Assembly: GCF_006546735.2 (NCBI RefSeq)
Contig: NZ_VICD02000007.1
Coordinates: 18,586-82,585 of the forward strand
Length of the DNA: 64,000 nt
Source: Marilutibacter maris
Lineage (GTDB): Bacteria; Pseudomonadota; Gammaproteobacteria; Xanthomonadales; Xanthomonadaceae
Direction: 5' to 3'
Notes under the pieces: model-generated
Databases searched by the model: none
The model's input: the letters and a program-made list of their open reading frames with translations, nothing else
Told to the model about the DNA's origin: nothing
Shown here: one piece after another, positions 50,694 to 58,780 of the stretch
How positions within the stretch are numbered: position 1 is the stretch's first letter
Layout: each line of letters starts with the position of its first letter
Position numbers and translations under genes: made by a program

Positions 50694-52012
50694 CCAGGAC
50701 TTTTGCGAGTCTGGCGGTTCGCGCAACCCGGGTCCTCGTCGTTGAGGTCCCGGGCCATTGGTTCACGCGGGTGGAACTCGAACAACAACTGTCGCGCCGT
50801 GGTTGGCGTCGGGCATCGACGGCTGCAGATGCGGACGTGCTCGCGGTCTGTGGTGTGCCCGGCCTTGATCTCGCACAAATAGTCGACCGTCTGTGGGATC
50901 AGATGCCCGGCCCCCGGGTCCGTATCGACGCGACCTCACCCAGAGAGGTGGGTTCCGCTCTGGACGAGGCCGCGACTCTTCTTGTCGACACCCCGTATCA
51001 CCGCACGGACGCCAAGGAGCGGGCAAAGAGACCTCAGATTCCCGAAGACCATGATCAGATGGGCGATAAGGGTCATGGGCAGATGGGCCACGAAGACCAT
51101 GATCAGATGGATCATGAGTGTCATGATCAGATGGACCATAGCGGCCACGACCCGATGAACCACGAGAGTCATGATCAGATGGACCATGGCGGCCACGATC
51201 AGACGAGTCACGAAGGCCTTGGCCATATGGACCATGGCGGCCACGACCAGACGAGTCACGAAGGCCATGGTCATATGGACCACGAGACTCATGGTCAGAT
51301 GGACCATGGCGGTCACGGCGGTCATCACGGGATGGACATGGCTCCGGAGGGGATTCCTCTGGCGCAGGGTGGACAGGGCCGGGACGGCCTTCAGATGGAT
51401 GTACTGCACCTGCCGCTCGGTCCCGTGCTTCCGTTCTGGCCGGCCGGACTGGTGCTGCATTGTTCTCTTCAGGGTGATGTTGTCGTCGATGCAGTGACCG
51501 CTGTCGTTGCGGGACACAATGGTGGGGGCCGAGCACATGGCTCCCAGCCTGACCTGGCAACTGCCGTGCTGTCGGACGACGTCATGTCGCTGCTGGCCCT
51601 GGCTGGGGCTGATGACCTGGCTGCCCGGGCCAGTGTGGTTAGAGACGCTCTAGTGCGTGGGGATCGGGCTGCTGCCCGGGACAGCGCCGTGCGGTTACAG
51701 CGCAAGATTCGGAGATCTTTGTTGCTGCGCTGGTTTCTACGGGGGGTGCTGGTACTCGATCAGTCCGATCTGGAACACCATGACTTGCCGGAAAGTTATC
51801 GGGGCGACGCCTATGACAGGTTGTTGTCGATGGTTGAACGGCTCCAGGCCGGGGTGGGCGGCGGGAGTCTGGTTTCAGAGCAGGATGGGGCTGTTCCGTG
51901 GGAGACGTTGCCGAAACTGATTACGGGGTTGGAGCTGGGTACTGTGCGACTGGCCGTAGCAAGTTTGAATCCAGGGGCGTTCCAGACCAGCCAGGAGGTG
52001 CGGCATGCCTGA
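50684..52012 (+). CDS. NuoB/NuoD-like fusion with His/Met/Asp repeat (novel)
   Basis: 442 residues from GTG 50684 (AGGGAG site). Residues 14-85 faintly resemble NuoB (ADVLAVCGVPG...DRLWDQMPGPRVRI, compare ADVLIVAG...YDQMPEPR) but lack all four iron-sulphur cysteines. Residues 122-218 are a repeat of units such as HDQMDHGG and HDQTSHEG, a dense copper-binding stretch (nucleotides about 51050-51330). Residues 238-278 (VLHLPLGPVLPFWPAGLVLHC, then LQGDVVVDA) recall the N-terminal strand pair of NuoD with GPVLP at the GPxHP position. The last 130 residues are helical. It stands where nuoB, C and D would be. The NuoB/NuoD reading is inference. Confidence 0.7.
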   Translation: MGLTRTFASLAVRATRVLVVEVPGHWFTRVELEQQLSRRGWRRASTAADADVLAVCGVPGLDLAQIVDRLWDQMPGPRVRIDATSPREVGSALDEAATLLVDTPYHRTDAKERAKRPQIPEDHDQMGDKGHGQMGHEDHDQMDHECHDQMDHSGHDPMNHESHDQMDHGGHDQTSHEGLGHMDHGGHDQTSHEGHGHMDHETHGQMDHGGHGGHHGMDMAPEGIPLAQGGQGRDGLQMDVLHLPLGPVLPFWPAGLVLHCSLQGDVVVDAVTAVVAGHNGGGRAHGSQPDLATAVLSDDVMSLLALAGADDLAARASVVRDALVRGDRAAARDSAVRLQRKIRRSLLLRWFLRGVLVLDQSDLEHHDLPESYRGDAYDRLLSMVERLQAGVGGGSLVSEQDGAVPWETLPKLITGLELGTVRLAVASLNPGAFQTSQEVRHA

Positions 52013-52940
52013 AGAAACGGTGGTGGTCGTGCCCGCTGTGTGGGCAGTACTTGCCGCGTTCATCTTGTTCGGTCTGGCTTTCTTCGCGGTGGCTCTTGAT
52101 GCGGTCCTGTCAGCCCGGGCCCAGGGCGGCAGCGGTGGGTGGTCCGCGCCCTTGAGCGGCACTGCCCGGCTGTTGCGACAGCGTCGGCGCAAGACCGTGG
52201 CGGCGGATGTCCTGCTGTGGCGGGTGGGCGGCGCTGGAATGTTTATGGGTGCGTTCTTGATGGTCGCGGTGATTCCGTTGGGCCAGTGGACACTGTTCGA
52301 TCTCGATGTCGGTGTTGTCTGGTTCAACGCCGTCGATATAGCGGTCTGGGCGTTGGTGTGGCTGATGGGGTGGGGAGCGAATTCAACGCACAGTCTGGTA
52401 GGGGGCTACAGATTCCTGGCTCACGGGATGGCCTACGAGCTGCCGTTGATGTTCGCCCTGGTGGCCCCAGCAATCGCTGCTGGCAGTCTCGCCGTCGGGG
52501 ACATCGCTGCCGCGCAAGAGGGCCTGTGGTTTGTGGTGTGGATGCCGGTGGCGTTTCTTGTCTTCTTGATCGGCGTGACTGGATTTTCCGTGTGGGGTCC
52601 GTTCGCCTCAGCTCTGTCTGCGGACATCGCTGGTGGGGTACGAGCCGAGCTTTCGGCGGTGGACCGCCTGGTATTCGAGGCCGGCCGATACATGTTCCTT
52701 GCCACCGGGGCTGCGTTCTCGGTGCCACTCTTCCTGGGTGGGGGCTCAGGGCCGTGGTTGCCAGGCTGGGCCTGGGTGCTGATCAAGACTGTCGCGGTGT
52801 TGGCCGTGCTGGTGTGGCTGCGCCGAAAGATTCCCTTGGCGCGCCCGGATCGGTTCATGGAAATCGGATGGGTAATCCTGCTCCCCGCTGCCGTGGCTCA
52901 GGACCTGGTCGTTTCTCTGGTCGTCCTCTGGGAAGGTTGA
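52005..52940 (+). CDS. nuoH: Complex I membrane subunit NuoH-like, quinone loop degenerate
   Basis: 311 residues, overlapping the previous gene by 8 bp. Eight or so helices; SLVGGYRFLAHGMAYELPL keeps the Arg and Glu (E145) of the NuoH proton path. The quinone-chamber loop, normally RAPFDLPEAEAELV, reads GPFASALSADIAGGVRAELS here, so the usual acidic cluster is gone. That argues against normal ubiquinone reduction. The family assignment is firm; the loss of function is inference. Confidence 0.88.
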   Translation: MPEETVVVVPAVWAVLAAFILFGLAFFAVALDAVLSARAQGGSGGWSAPLSGTARLLRQRRRKTVAADVLLWRVGGAGMFMGAFLMVAVIPLGQWTLFDLDVGVVWFNAVDIAVWALVWLMGWGANSTHSLVGGYRFLAHGMAYELPLMFALVAPAIAAGSLAVGDIAAAQEGLWFVVWMPVAFLVFLIGVTGFSVWGPFASALSADIAGGVRAELSAVDRLVFEAGRYMFLATGAAFSVPLFLGGGSGPWLPGWAWVLIKTVAVLAVLVWLRRKIPLARPDRFMEIGWVILLPAAVAQDLVVSLVVLWEG

Positions 52941-52943
52941 AAC

Positions 52944-53507
52944 ATGTTTATCGGCATCACGTTCTGGGTGCTTGCTGTGGTTGCTGTCGGCGCGGGTGCG
53001 TTGGTGTTCGTGGTGGACTCCATGGCTCGAGCGACGTATGCGTTGGCGGTGTCATTCCTTGCCGTGGGCGTGCAGATCCTCCTGCTTCAGCAAAGTTATC
53101 TTGGTGTGATCACGATCCTGATGATGGTTATGGAAATGGCTGTGATGGCTGTCTTTATGGTGATGTTCATGGGTATGAATCCGGCGCTGATGCCGATGGA
53201 TATGACCCATGGGAAGAAGACAGCCATCGGCGTTTCGGTCGGTGTTTTCGTGCTGCTGGCAGGCGGTGCCTTGCTTATCCCGTGGCCGACTCGCCGCGGC
53301 GGACCGCCGGACGATGTCACATACGCACTCGGCTTGGCGATCATGGGCGACAAGATGCTGGTCATGGCTGTGGTGGCCCCCGTCATGGTCGCAACCATCG
53401 TCGCCGGAGTGGTCCTCGCCGCCCACCGCAGCCGTTATGACCGATTCGGTGACGACTTGCGTCGGCGACCTGCAGACGATCCCCAGCCGGGGGGTGTGGG
53501 CCGATGA
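52944..53507 (+). CDS. nuoJ: Complex I membrane subunit NuoJ-like with Met-rich helix
   Basis: 187 residues, five predicted helices. Start and topology follow NuoJ (SMARATYALAVSFLAVGVQILLLQQ), but helix 3, which holds the gating pi-bulge in complex I, has 12 methionines in residues 60-87 (ILMMVMEMAVMAV then FMVMFMGMNP and MPMDM), followed by THGKK. Methionine-rich membrane helices are known from copper transporters. This supports a metal role. Overlaps nuoK by ATGA. Confidence 0.85.
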   Translation: MFIGITFWVLAVVAVGAGALVFVVDSMARATYALAVSFLAVGVQILLLQQSYLGVITILMMVMEMAVMAVFMVMFMGMNPALMPMDMTHGKKTAIGVSVGVFVLLAGGALLIPWPTRRGGPPDDVTYALGLAIMGDKMLVMAVVAPVMVATIVAGVVLAAHRSRYDRFGDDLRRRPADDPQPGGVGR

Positions 53508-53806
53508 CACTGGAAGGTGTGTTGGTGATCGCCGCAGCCTTGTTCTCGGTGGGTCTTTACGGGGCCTTGTCTCAGCAGGTCGTCGTCATGGTGATGATGG
53601 GACTGGAGTTGATGATCAACGGGGTGTTGCTGGCTGCCGCCGGGTTCTGGTGGTTTCTGGCCCCGGACCCGTCTGGACAGGTTCTGCTGCTGGTGATATT
53701 GGCCGTGATGACGGTCGAGATGGGCATGGGCTTTGCCGTGGCCACGCTATTGCACCGCCGACGGCAGACAGACATGACCGATAATGCCCAAGAGCTGGCC
53801 GGATGA
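53504..53806 (+). CDS. nuoK: Complex I membrane subunit NuoK-like
   Basis: 100 residues, three helices. Both channel glutamates are kept: E35 in GLELMING and E72 in MTVEMGMGFAVA, matching E36 and E72 of E. coli NuoK. So the central hydrophilic axis is at least partly functional. ATGA overlaps on both sides. Also unusually rich in methionine (MVMMGLELM). Confidence 0.9.
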   Translation: MTLEGVLVIAAALFSVGLYGALSQQVVVMVMMGLELMINGVLLAAAGFWWFLAPDPSGQVLLLVILAVMTVEMGMGFAVATLLHRRRQTDMTDNAQELAG

Positions 53807-55713
53807 CCGGGGCCCAAATCGCACTCCTGGCCATGATTGTGCTTCCGGCCGCCGTGGGCGCTGTGCTCGTCCTGACCCGGACACGCCGGTTCGCGATCCC
53901 GATCGCGCTCATGACTGCAGGGCTGACGACTGTCCTGGCTTTGGGCAATGCGCTGGCGCGGCCTGCGGTGTCGTACCCGTTCGTGGCCGGGGCCGACTTC
54001 GCGTTGGAAATCGACGCTCTCGCGGCGTTAACCTTGCCGATGGTCGCCGCAGTGACCTTCCTGGTACTGGTGTTCGCGGCCGGAAACATACGGCAGTCAC
54101 ACGCCCGTTTCCACGGGCTGATGCTGATTTTCTCCGCAGCTGCGCTGGCAACCGCATCGGCCGCCAGCCTGCCTGCACTGTTGTTCGCCTGGGAGCTAAT
54201 GGGGGCGACCTCGTATGCCTTGATCGGGTTCTGGTGGCGGGACTCCGACCGGGTTTCGGCAGGACTGACTGCCTTTATCACGACTCGCACTGCTGACCTG
54301 GGCCTCTACGTCGCTGCCGGTGCCGCGCTGGCCGGTGGGGCGGGCATGGCGTTGGCCGATCTGCCAGCCGCACAGGGCCCGTGGGGACACGTCGCCGCGG
54401 CCGGGATCCTGGTGGCGGCTCTGGGCAAAGCTGGACAGCTGCCCTTCTCTTTCTGGCTTTCCGGGGCGATGAAGGGTCCCAGCCCGGTGAGCGCACTGCT
54501 GCACTCGGCAGCGATGGTCGCCATGGGCGGCTACCTGTTGTTGCGTGTCGAGCCGTTGCTGGCCTCGACCGGGTGGGCCGGGCCGGTGACCGCCTGGATC
54601 GGTGTGATCACAGCGGTCCTCATGGGGGCTGTCGCGTTGGGACAGCGGGACCTCAAGCAGCTGCTCGCCGCTTCCACGGTTGCCCAGTTGGGCTTCGTGG
54701 TGCTTGCCGCCGGTGTGGGCGCCGTGAGTGGAGGTGCCGCCCACCTGGTGGCACACGCCTCGGTCAAGGCGCTGTTGTTCCTGGCGGCCGGTGCGTGGTT
54801 GACGGCACTGGGCACCGAAGAGTTCGTGAAATTGCGGGGTGTGGCCCGGCGGTGGCCTGTGACGGGCGTGGCCGCGACCGTGGCTTCATTGGCGTTGGCC
54901 GGGGTCGCCCCCTTGTCCTTGTGGGCCACGAAAGACGCAGTGCTCACGGCCACACTCGAATCTTCTCCGTGGCTCTACGCTGTCGGACTGGTGGCCGGAG
55001 CGCTGTCGGCAGCCTATTCCGGCAAGATCCTGTGGACGATTTGGCGCCGCAGTGCGCGCGAGAGCGTCGATTCCAATGCCACCGGCACGGTCAGTACCCC
55101 GGAACAGGTTCCCCTGTTCGTGCTCGCTGTCGGTGCAGCCTTGCTCGGTGCGCTCGCCCTGCCGCCGTTAAGCGGCATACTGACCGCCGCGATGGGTGGC
55201 CACGGTGAAGTCTCTGTCACCGAACTGATTATCTCTGCCGGCGTCGCTGCGGTCGTGGTGCTGCTGATGCGCAGACTCCGTACACCCGAACCCGGGTGGG
55301 CTCTCGGGTGGCTGGGGCTGGAGGCGACTGCGCACGCCATCGTTGTCCGTCCGTCGCTGGCCCTGGCCCACGCCCTGGCGTGGTTCGATGACCAAGTTGT
55401 AGACCGATCCCTGAACGCCCTGGCCGGGGTAGTGCCTGTATTTGCCAGGAGTGCTGCTCGTGTCGATGACGAAGGGATCGACCGAGGTGTTGAAGTCATC
55501 GCCGGGGCAATGCCCGTGATAGCCAGGGGTATGGCCCGTGTCGATGACGAGGGCATCGACCGAGGTGTCGAGGTCATCGCCGGCTGGGTTCGCCGGCTCG
55601 GACATCTTGCCCGGGTCCCGCAGACCGGGGCCGTCCACCAGTACTTACTCCAGGCCGTCGTGGTGCTCGCCGTGGGCGTCGTGGTCTGGTCCATCTACCT
55701 TGTGATTGGATAA
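53803..55713 (+). CDS. nuoL: Complex I antiporter-like subunit NuoL
   Basis: 636 residues, about 14-16 helices. The proton-path residues are present: E131 in FAWELMGATSYALIGFWW, a lysine in GKAGQLPFSFWL, and the histidine in SALLHSAAMV. The C-terminus should form the long lateral helix that ties NuoL to NuoM and NuoN; here (about residues 530-610) it contains a tandem repeat RVDDEGIDRGVEVIAG twice, with a third decayed unit, before LQTG-like PQTGAVHQY. Overlaps nuoK by ATGA and precedes nuoM by 2 bp. Confidence 0.93.
   Translation: MTGAQIALLAMIVLPAAVGAVLVLTRTRRFAIPIALMTAGLTTVLALGNALARPAVSYPFVAGADFALEIDALAALTLPMVAAVTFLVLVFAAGNIRQSHARFHGLMLIFSAAALATASAASLPALLFAWELMGATSYALIGFWWRDSDRVSAGLTAFITTRTADLGLYVAAGAALAGGAGMALADLPAAQGPWGHVAAAGILVAALGKAGQLPFSFWLSGAMKGPSPVSALLHSAAMVAMGGYLLLRVEPLLASTGWAGPVTAWIGVITAVLMGAVALGQRDLKQLLAASTVAQLGFVVLAAGVGAVSGGAAHLVAHASVKALLFLAAGAWLTALGTEEFVKLRGVARRWPVTGVAATVASLALAGVAPLSLWATKDAVLTATLESSPWLYAVGLVAGALSAAYSGKILWTIWRRSARESVDSNATGTVSTPEQVPLFVLAVGAALLGALALPPLSGILTAAMGGHGEVSVTELIISAGVAAVVVLLMRRLRTPEPGWALGWLGLEATAHAIVVRPSLALAHALAWFDDQVVDRSLNALAGVVPVFARSAARVDDEGIDRGVEVIAGAMPVIARGMARVDDEGIDRGVEVIAGWVRRLGHLARVPQTGAVHQYLLQAVVVLAVGVVVWSIYLVIG
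55440..55590 (+). repeat. Tandem repeat in the lateral-helix region of nuoL
   Basis: Two units of about 87 bp (cores CGTGTCGATGACGA[A/G]GG...GTCATCGCCGG, starting near 55457 and 55544) with an older diverged unit before them. They encode the doubled RVDDEGIDRGVEVIAG segment. Unit number would set the length of this part of the helix. Confidence 0.75.
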
Positions 55714-55715
55714 GC

Positions 55716-57206
55716 ATGCTCAGTCTGATTGTTTTTCTGCCTCTGGCCGTTGCACTCGTTATCGCGGTAGTGCCCGCGATCGGGCCCGCGACCTCCCGGT
55801 GGGTGTGGGTGGCCGTAAGTGTCGTGGAACTGGTGCTCGTGGGCGTGCTCTGGGCCGGTTACGAAGATCCGGGCCCGAACGCGTTGGCGTTCGAAGAACG
55901 GGTGCCCTGGATCCCGGGGGTCAACAGTAGCTACCACATCGGTGTGGACGGGCTGTCATTGCCGCTGTTAGCTATGACGGCAGTCGTCTTCTTGGCCTGT
56001 GCCATCTACGCTCTTCGGGACGTTGAACGGCCCCGCGCGCAGGTGGGGCTGTTTTTATTCCTGCAGAGTGTGAGCCTCGGCGTGTTCGTGTCCGCCGACC
56101 TCATCTTGTTCTTCGTGTTCTTTGATCTTTCCATCGTGGGCATGTACTTCTTGATCGCCGGGTGGGGCCACGGTAACGCAGCCCGTTCGGCCCTGAAGTT
56201 CTTCCTCTACACTTTTCTAGGCTCCTTGGCCCTGCTGCTGGGCTTCATCGGGCTCTACGTGGCTTCTGACCCACACACCTTCGACATTCTCGAACTTGTC
56301 GCAGCCACCCCGCTGGACGACAGTCCGCTGGTCGGTGGACTGGTGCTGGCGGCAATCCTGGTGGGTCTGGCCGTGAAGACGCCTACCGTGCCTTTCCACA
56401 CGTGGTTGCCCCCGGCGCACACCGATGCGCCATCCACCGGCTCGGCTGTGCTGGCGGGCGTGCTGCTCAAGATGGGCACGTATGGTTTCGTGCGCATCGC
56501 CATGCCGATCCTTCCCGCGGCGTGGCAGGCCTGGGCCTGGGTGATCATAGTCATCGGTATCGTCTCGGTGTTGTACGGTGCGTTTGTAGCGCTGGCTCAG
56601 ACCAACCTCAAACGGATGATCGCCTACACGTCGGTGAACCACATGGGGTATATCGTCCTGGCGCTGGGCGCGGCGGGGCTCGTCGTCGATGACACAGCCG
56701 AAGCGCGTTCCGTGGCAGTAACCGGGGCGGTCGTGCAGATGGTCAGCCATGGTCTGGTCACCGCCGCGCTCTTCTTGCTGGCCGGTTCGATGTATGCCCG
56801 TGCCAAGACCTACAACATTGACTCCTACGGCGGTTTGGCTGCCCCCGCACCTCGCTACACGGTACTGTTCGCCGTTGCGGCGTTCGCCTCCCTGGGCCTT
56901 CCAGGATTGTCCGGGTTTATCGCCGAGTTCCAGATCTTTGCCGGCAGCATCGCTGTTGCCCCCGTCACAGCGATTGGGCTTGTGGGCATCCTGATCACCG
57001 CCGCGTTGTTCCTGCGTGCGTTCCAGCAAGTCTTCTTCGGTCCCACGCAAGGCCACTCGCGCGGATTTTCAGACCTCCACGGCCGAGAGCTATGGTCCAT
57101 CGGTCCGTTACTGGCCTTGTCGCTGTTCATTGGGGTATTACCCCGGACGTTACTCGATGTGATCGTGCCGGCCTCGGCCGCTCTCGTCGAACTGGTCGGG
57201 AGGTAA
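55716..57206 (+). CDS. nuoM: Complex I antiporter-like subunit NuoM
   Basis: 496 residues with about 14 helices. GLAVKTPTVPFHTWLPPAHTDAP has the pumping lysine; MVSHGLVTAALFLLAG and GLPGLSGFIAEFQI carry the expected His and Glu. The helix-5 glutamate of other NuoM proteins (FWEMMLVPMYF) is an aspartate here (D137, FFDLSIVGMYF), a conservative change. Should be a functional antiporter-type half-channel pair. Confidence 0.93.
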   Translation: MLSLIVFLPLAVALVIAVVPAIGPATSRWVWVAVSVVELVLVGVLWAGYEDPGPNALAFEERVPWIPGVNSSYHIGVDGLSLPLLAMTAVVFLACAIYALRDVERPRAQVGLFLFLQSVSLGVFVSADLILFFVFFDLSIVGMYFLIAGWGHGNAARSALKFFLYTFLGSLALLLGFIGLYVASDPHTFDILELVAATPLDDSPLVGGLVLAAILVGLAVKTPTVPFHTWLPPAHTDAPSTGSAVLAGVLLKMGTYGFVRIAMPILPAAWQAWAWVIIVIGIVSVLYGAFVALAQTNLKRMIAYTSVNHMGYIVLALGAAGLVVDDTAEARSVAVTGAVVQMVSHGLVTAALFLLAGSMYARAKTYNIDSYGGLAAPAPRYTVLFAVAAFASLGLPGLSGFIAEFQIFAGSIAVAPVTAIGLVGILITAALFLRAFQQVFFGPTQGHSRGFSDLHGRELWSIGPLLALSLFIGVLPRTLLDVIVPASAALVELVGR

Positions 57207-57209
57207 CCG

Positions 57210-58640
57210 TTGGACCCCTCGATGCAGATGGACCCTGCACTGCTCCTGCCGGAAATCATCGTCTTTCTCGGTGGATTGGTCGTGCTTATAGGCGGGTCGT
57301 TTCTGCCCCGCGACCGGCAGTGGGTCGCTCGCACGGTGGCTGCCTTGGCCCTGGTAGGTGCCGCCATCGTCGCCGCCGTGGCCATGGCCGATCCGCCGCA
57401 GGCGGCGTTTGCTGGCACTTACGCCGTGGACGTCGCCACCGGCGCAGCCCGGGTGATCATCGCCCTGGCTACCCTGTTGGTCCTCGGTGTGGCATCTGGA
57501 GAGATCGCCGGCTCCCACCGAGAATCCGACACTTACGCGCTGTTCCTCTTCGCGGCCACCGGGGTGATGGTGCTGGCCGGGACCACCGATCTACTCGTGC
57601 TCATCGTTGGGTTCCTGCTGACCAGCATCCCCTTGTATGGGATCGTGGGGCTCACCGGCGGCAAAACCGGCGCTGAAGCAGCCATGAAGACGTACTTCAT
57701 GGGGTCACTGTCCGGCATCGTGCTCATGCTCGGAGTCACCGTACTCTACGCCTTGGCGGGCGGCACCGACTACAGCCGACTCACCGACGAGTTGCCTGCT
57801 GCCCCGGTCGCAGCCGTCGGCGTCGGGGTGCTCTGCGTGCTGGCCGGGCTGATGTTCAAGGCCGGTGGCGTGCCCGCCCACTTCTGGATACCCGACGCGG
57901 CGCAAGGCACCGGTGGCACCGCTGCCACATTCCTCACCACCGTCCCAAAAATCGGAGCGCTGGTGGCCGTGTACCGGCTTGTGGCCACCGTCTCGACCGG
58001 CAACGAGTCCTGGTTGATCGTCGCGGCAGCATTAGCCACGGCCTCGATGTTCTTGGGCAACCTCGCTGCCTACTGGCAGAGTGACCCCCGCCGACTGCTG
58101 GGCTGGTCGACAGTGGCGCAAGTGGGATACATGCTCGTGCCCGTAGCCGCCGTCGGACGGAGCGACCTCGCCCTGCCCTCGCTGTTGTTCTACCTGGCAG
58201 CCTACGCCCTGACCAATGTGGCGGCTTTCGCCGTCACCGCGGCGCTACCCGAGCACAGGAAACTCACCGACTACCGGGGTTTGGTCCGCACCAGGCCGGG
58301 GCTTGCACTGACCTTGCTCGTCGCATTGCTGGGACTGGTAGGTACTCCACCCCTGGCCGTGTTCGTCGGTAAGCTCACCACTGCCACCGCCGCCTGGGAT
58401 GCCGGCCACGGCTGGCTGACCTTCGTAGTGGTGCTCAATAGCCTGCTCAGCCTCTTCTACTACCTGCGCTGGATCGGCCCCGCTTTCGCGCGGCCGACCA
58501 AGGATTCCCCCGGTCCCCGCCCGGGTACCACAGGCGCATGGCCCGCTGTCACCGGCGCTACTGCCGCTATCGCGAGCCTGGGCCTCGGTATCCTGGCAGG
58601 TTCGCTGTGGGCGGCGTTAGAAGGGCCTCTGTTGCTCTGA
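57210..58640 (+). CDS. nuoN: Complex I antiporter-like subunit NuoN, channel Glu replaced
   Basis: 476 residues, TTG start at 57210 three bp after nuoM. FKAGGVPAHFWIPDAAQG keeps the central lysine and VPKIGALVAVYRL the second lysine. The helix-5 glutamate (E. coli E133 in GIELISLPLFG) is leucine here (L136 in VGFLLTSIPLYG), so one proton path is probably blocked or altered. Last gene of the cassette. Confidence 0.92.
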   Translation: MDPSMQMDPALLLPEIIVFLGGLVVLIGGSFLPRDRQWVARTVAALALVGAAIVAAVAMADPPQAAFAGTYAVDVATGAARVIIALATLLVLGVASGEIAGSHRESDTYALFLFAATGVMVLAGTTDLLVLIVGFLLTSIPLYGIVGLTGGKTGAEAAMKTYFMGSLSGIVLMLGVTVLYALAGGTDYSRLTDELPAAPVAAVGVGVLCVLAGLMFKAGGVPAHFWIPDAAQGTGGTAATFLTTVPKIGALVAVYRLVATVSTGNESWLIVAAALATASMFLGNLAAYWQSDPRRLLGWSTVAQVGYMLVPVAAVGRSDLALPSLLFYLAAYALTNVAAFAVTAALPEHRKLTDYRGLVRTRPGLALTLLVALLGLVGTPPLAVFVGKLTTATAAWDAGHGWLTFVVVLNSLLSLFYYLRWIGPAFARPTKDSPGPRPGTTGAWPAVTGATAAIASLGLGILAGSLWAALEGPLLL

Positions 58641-58683
58641 AGGGCAACAACGCAGTCGCCAGCCCCCCGATAACCGTCCGGGG

Positions 58684-58780
58684 CGGATGGCGGCGGCCGG
58701 ACTGTCCCGATGGATGTTGAACCCGCCCAGACAGGCTCACTATGAAGTCGCAGGGCTCAGGGCGCGGGCGGACGCGACAA
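58684..58780 (-). pseudogene. Phospholipase-D-like gene remnant with internal deletion
   Basis: 58684-58735 matches 23560-23611 (first HKD region of the intact gene, encoding [12 protein letters not shown]) almost exactly. 58741-58780 matches 23937-23977, the start and immediate upstream of the same gene. About 325 bp between the two blocks is deleted. Same strand as the intact gene. Right scar of the Nuo-like cassette. Confidence 0.8.

Noticed and set aside
51050..51330. Regular repeats that could look like a CRISPR array
   Set aside because: The period is that of His/Met/Asp codons in one reading frame; there are no constant repeats separated by unique spacers. The same applies to the 13650-13785 repeats in copB.
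50349..58640. Reading the cassette as an ordinary respiratory NADH dehydrogenase
   Set aside because: There are no genes for the flavin, NADH or iron-sulphur subunits, the quinone loop of NuoH is lost and the NuoB-like part lacks cluster cysteines.
50349..58640. Reading the cassette as an Mrp Na+/H+ antiporter
   Set aside because: Mrp operons lack NuoH and NuoA homologues and have MrpE/F/G, none of which are seen here.
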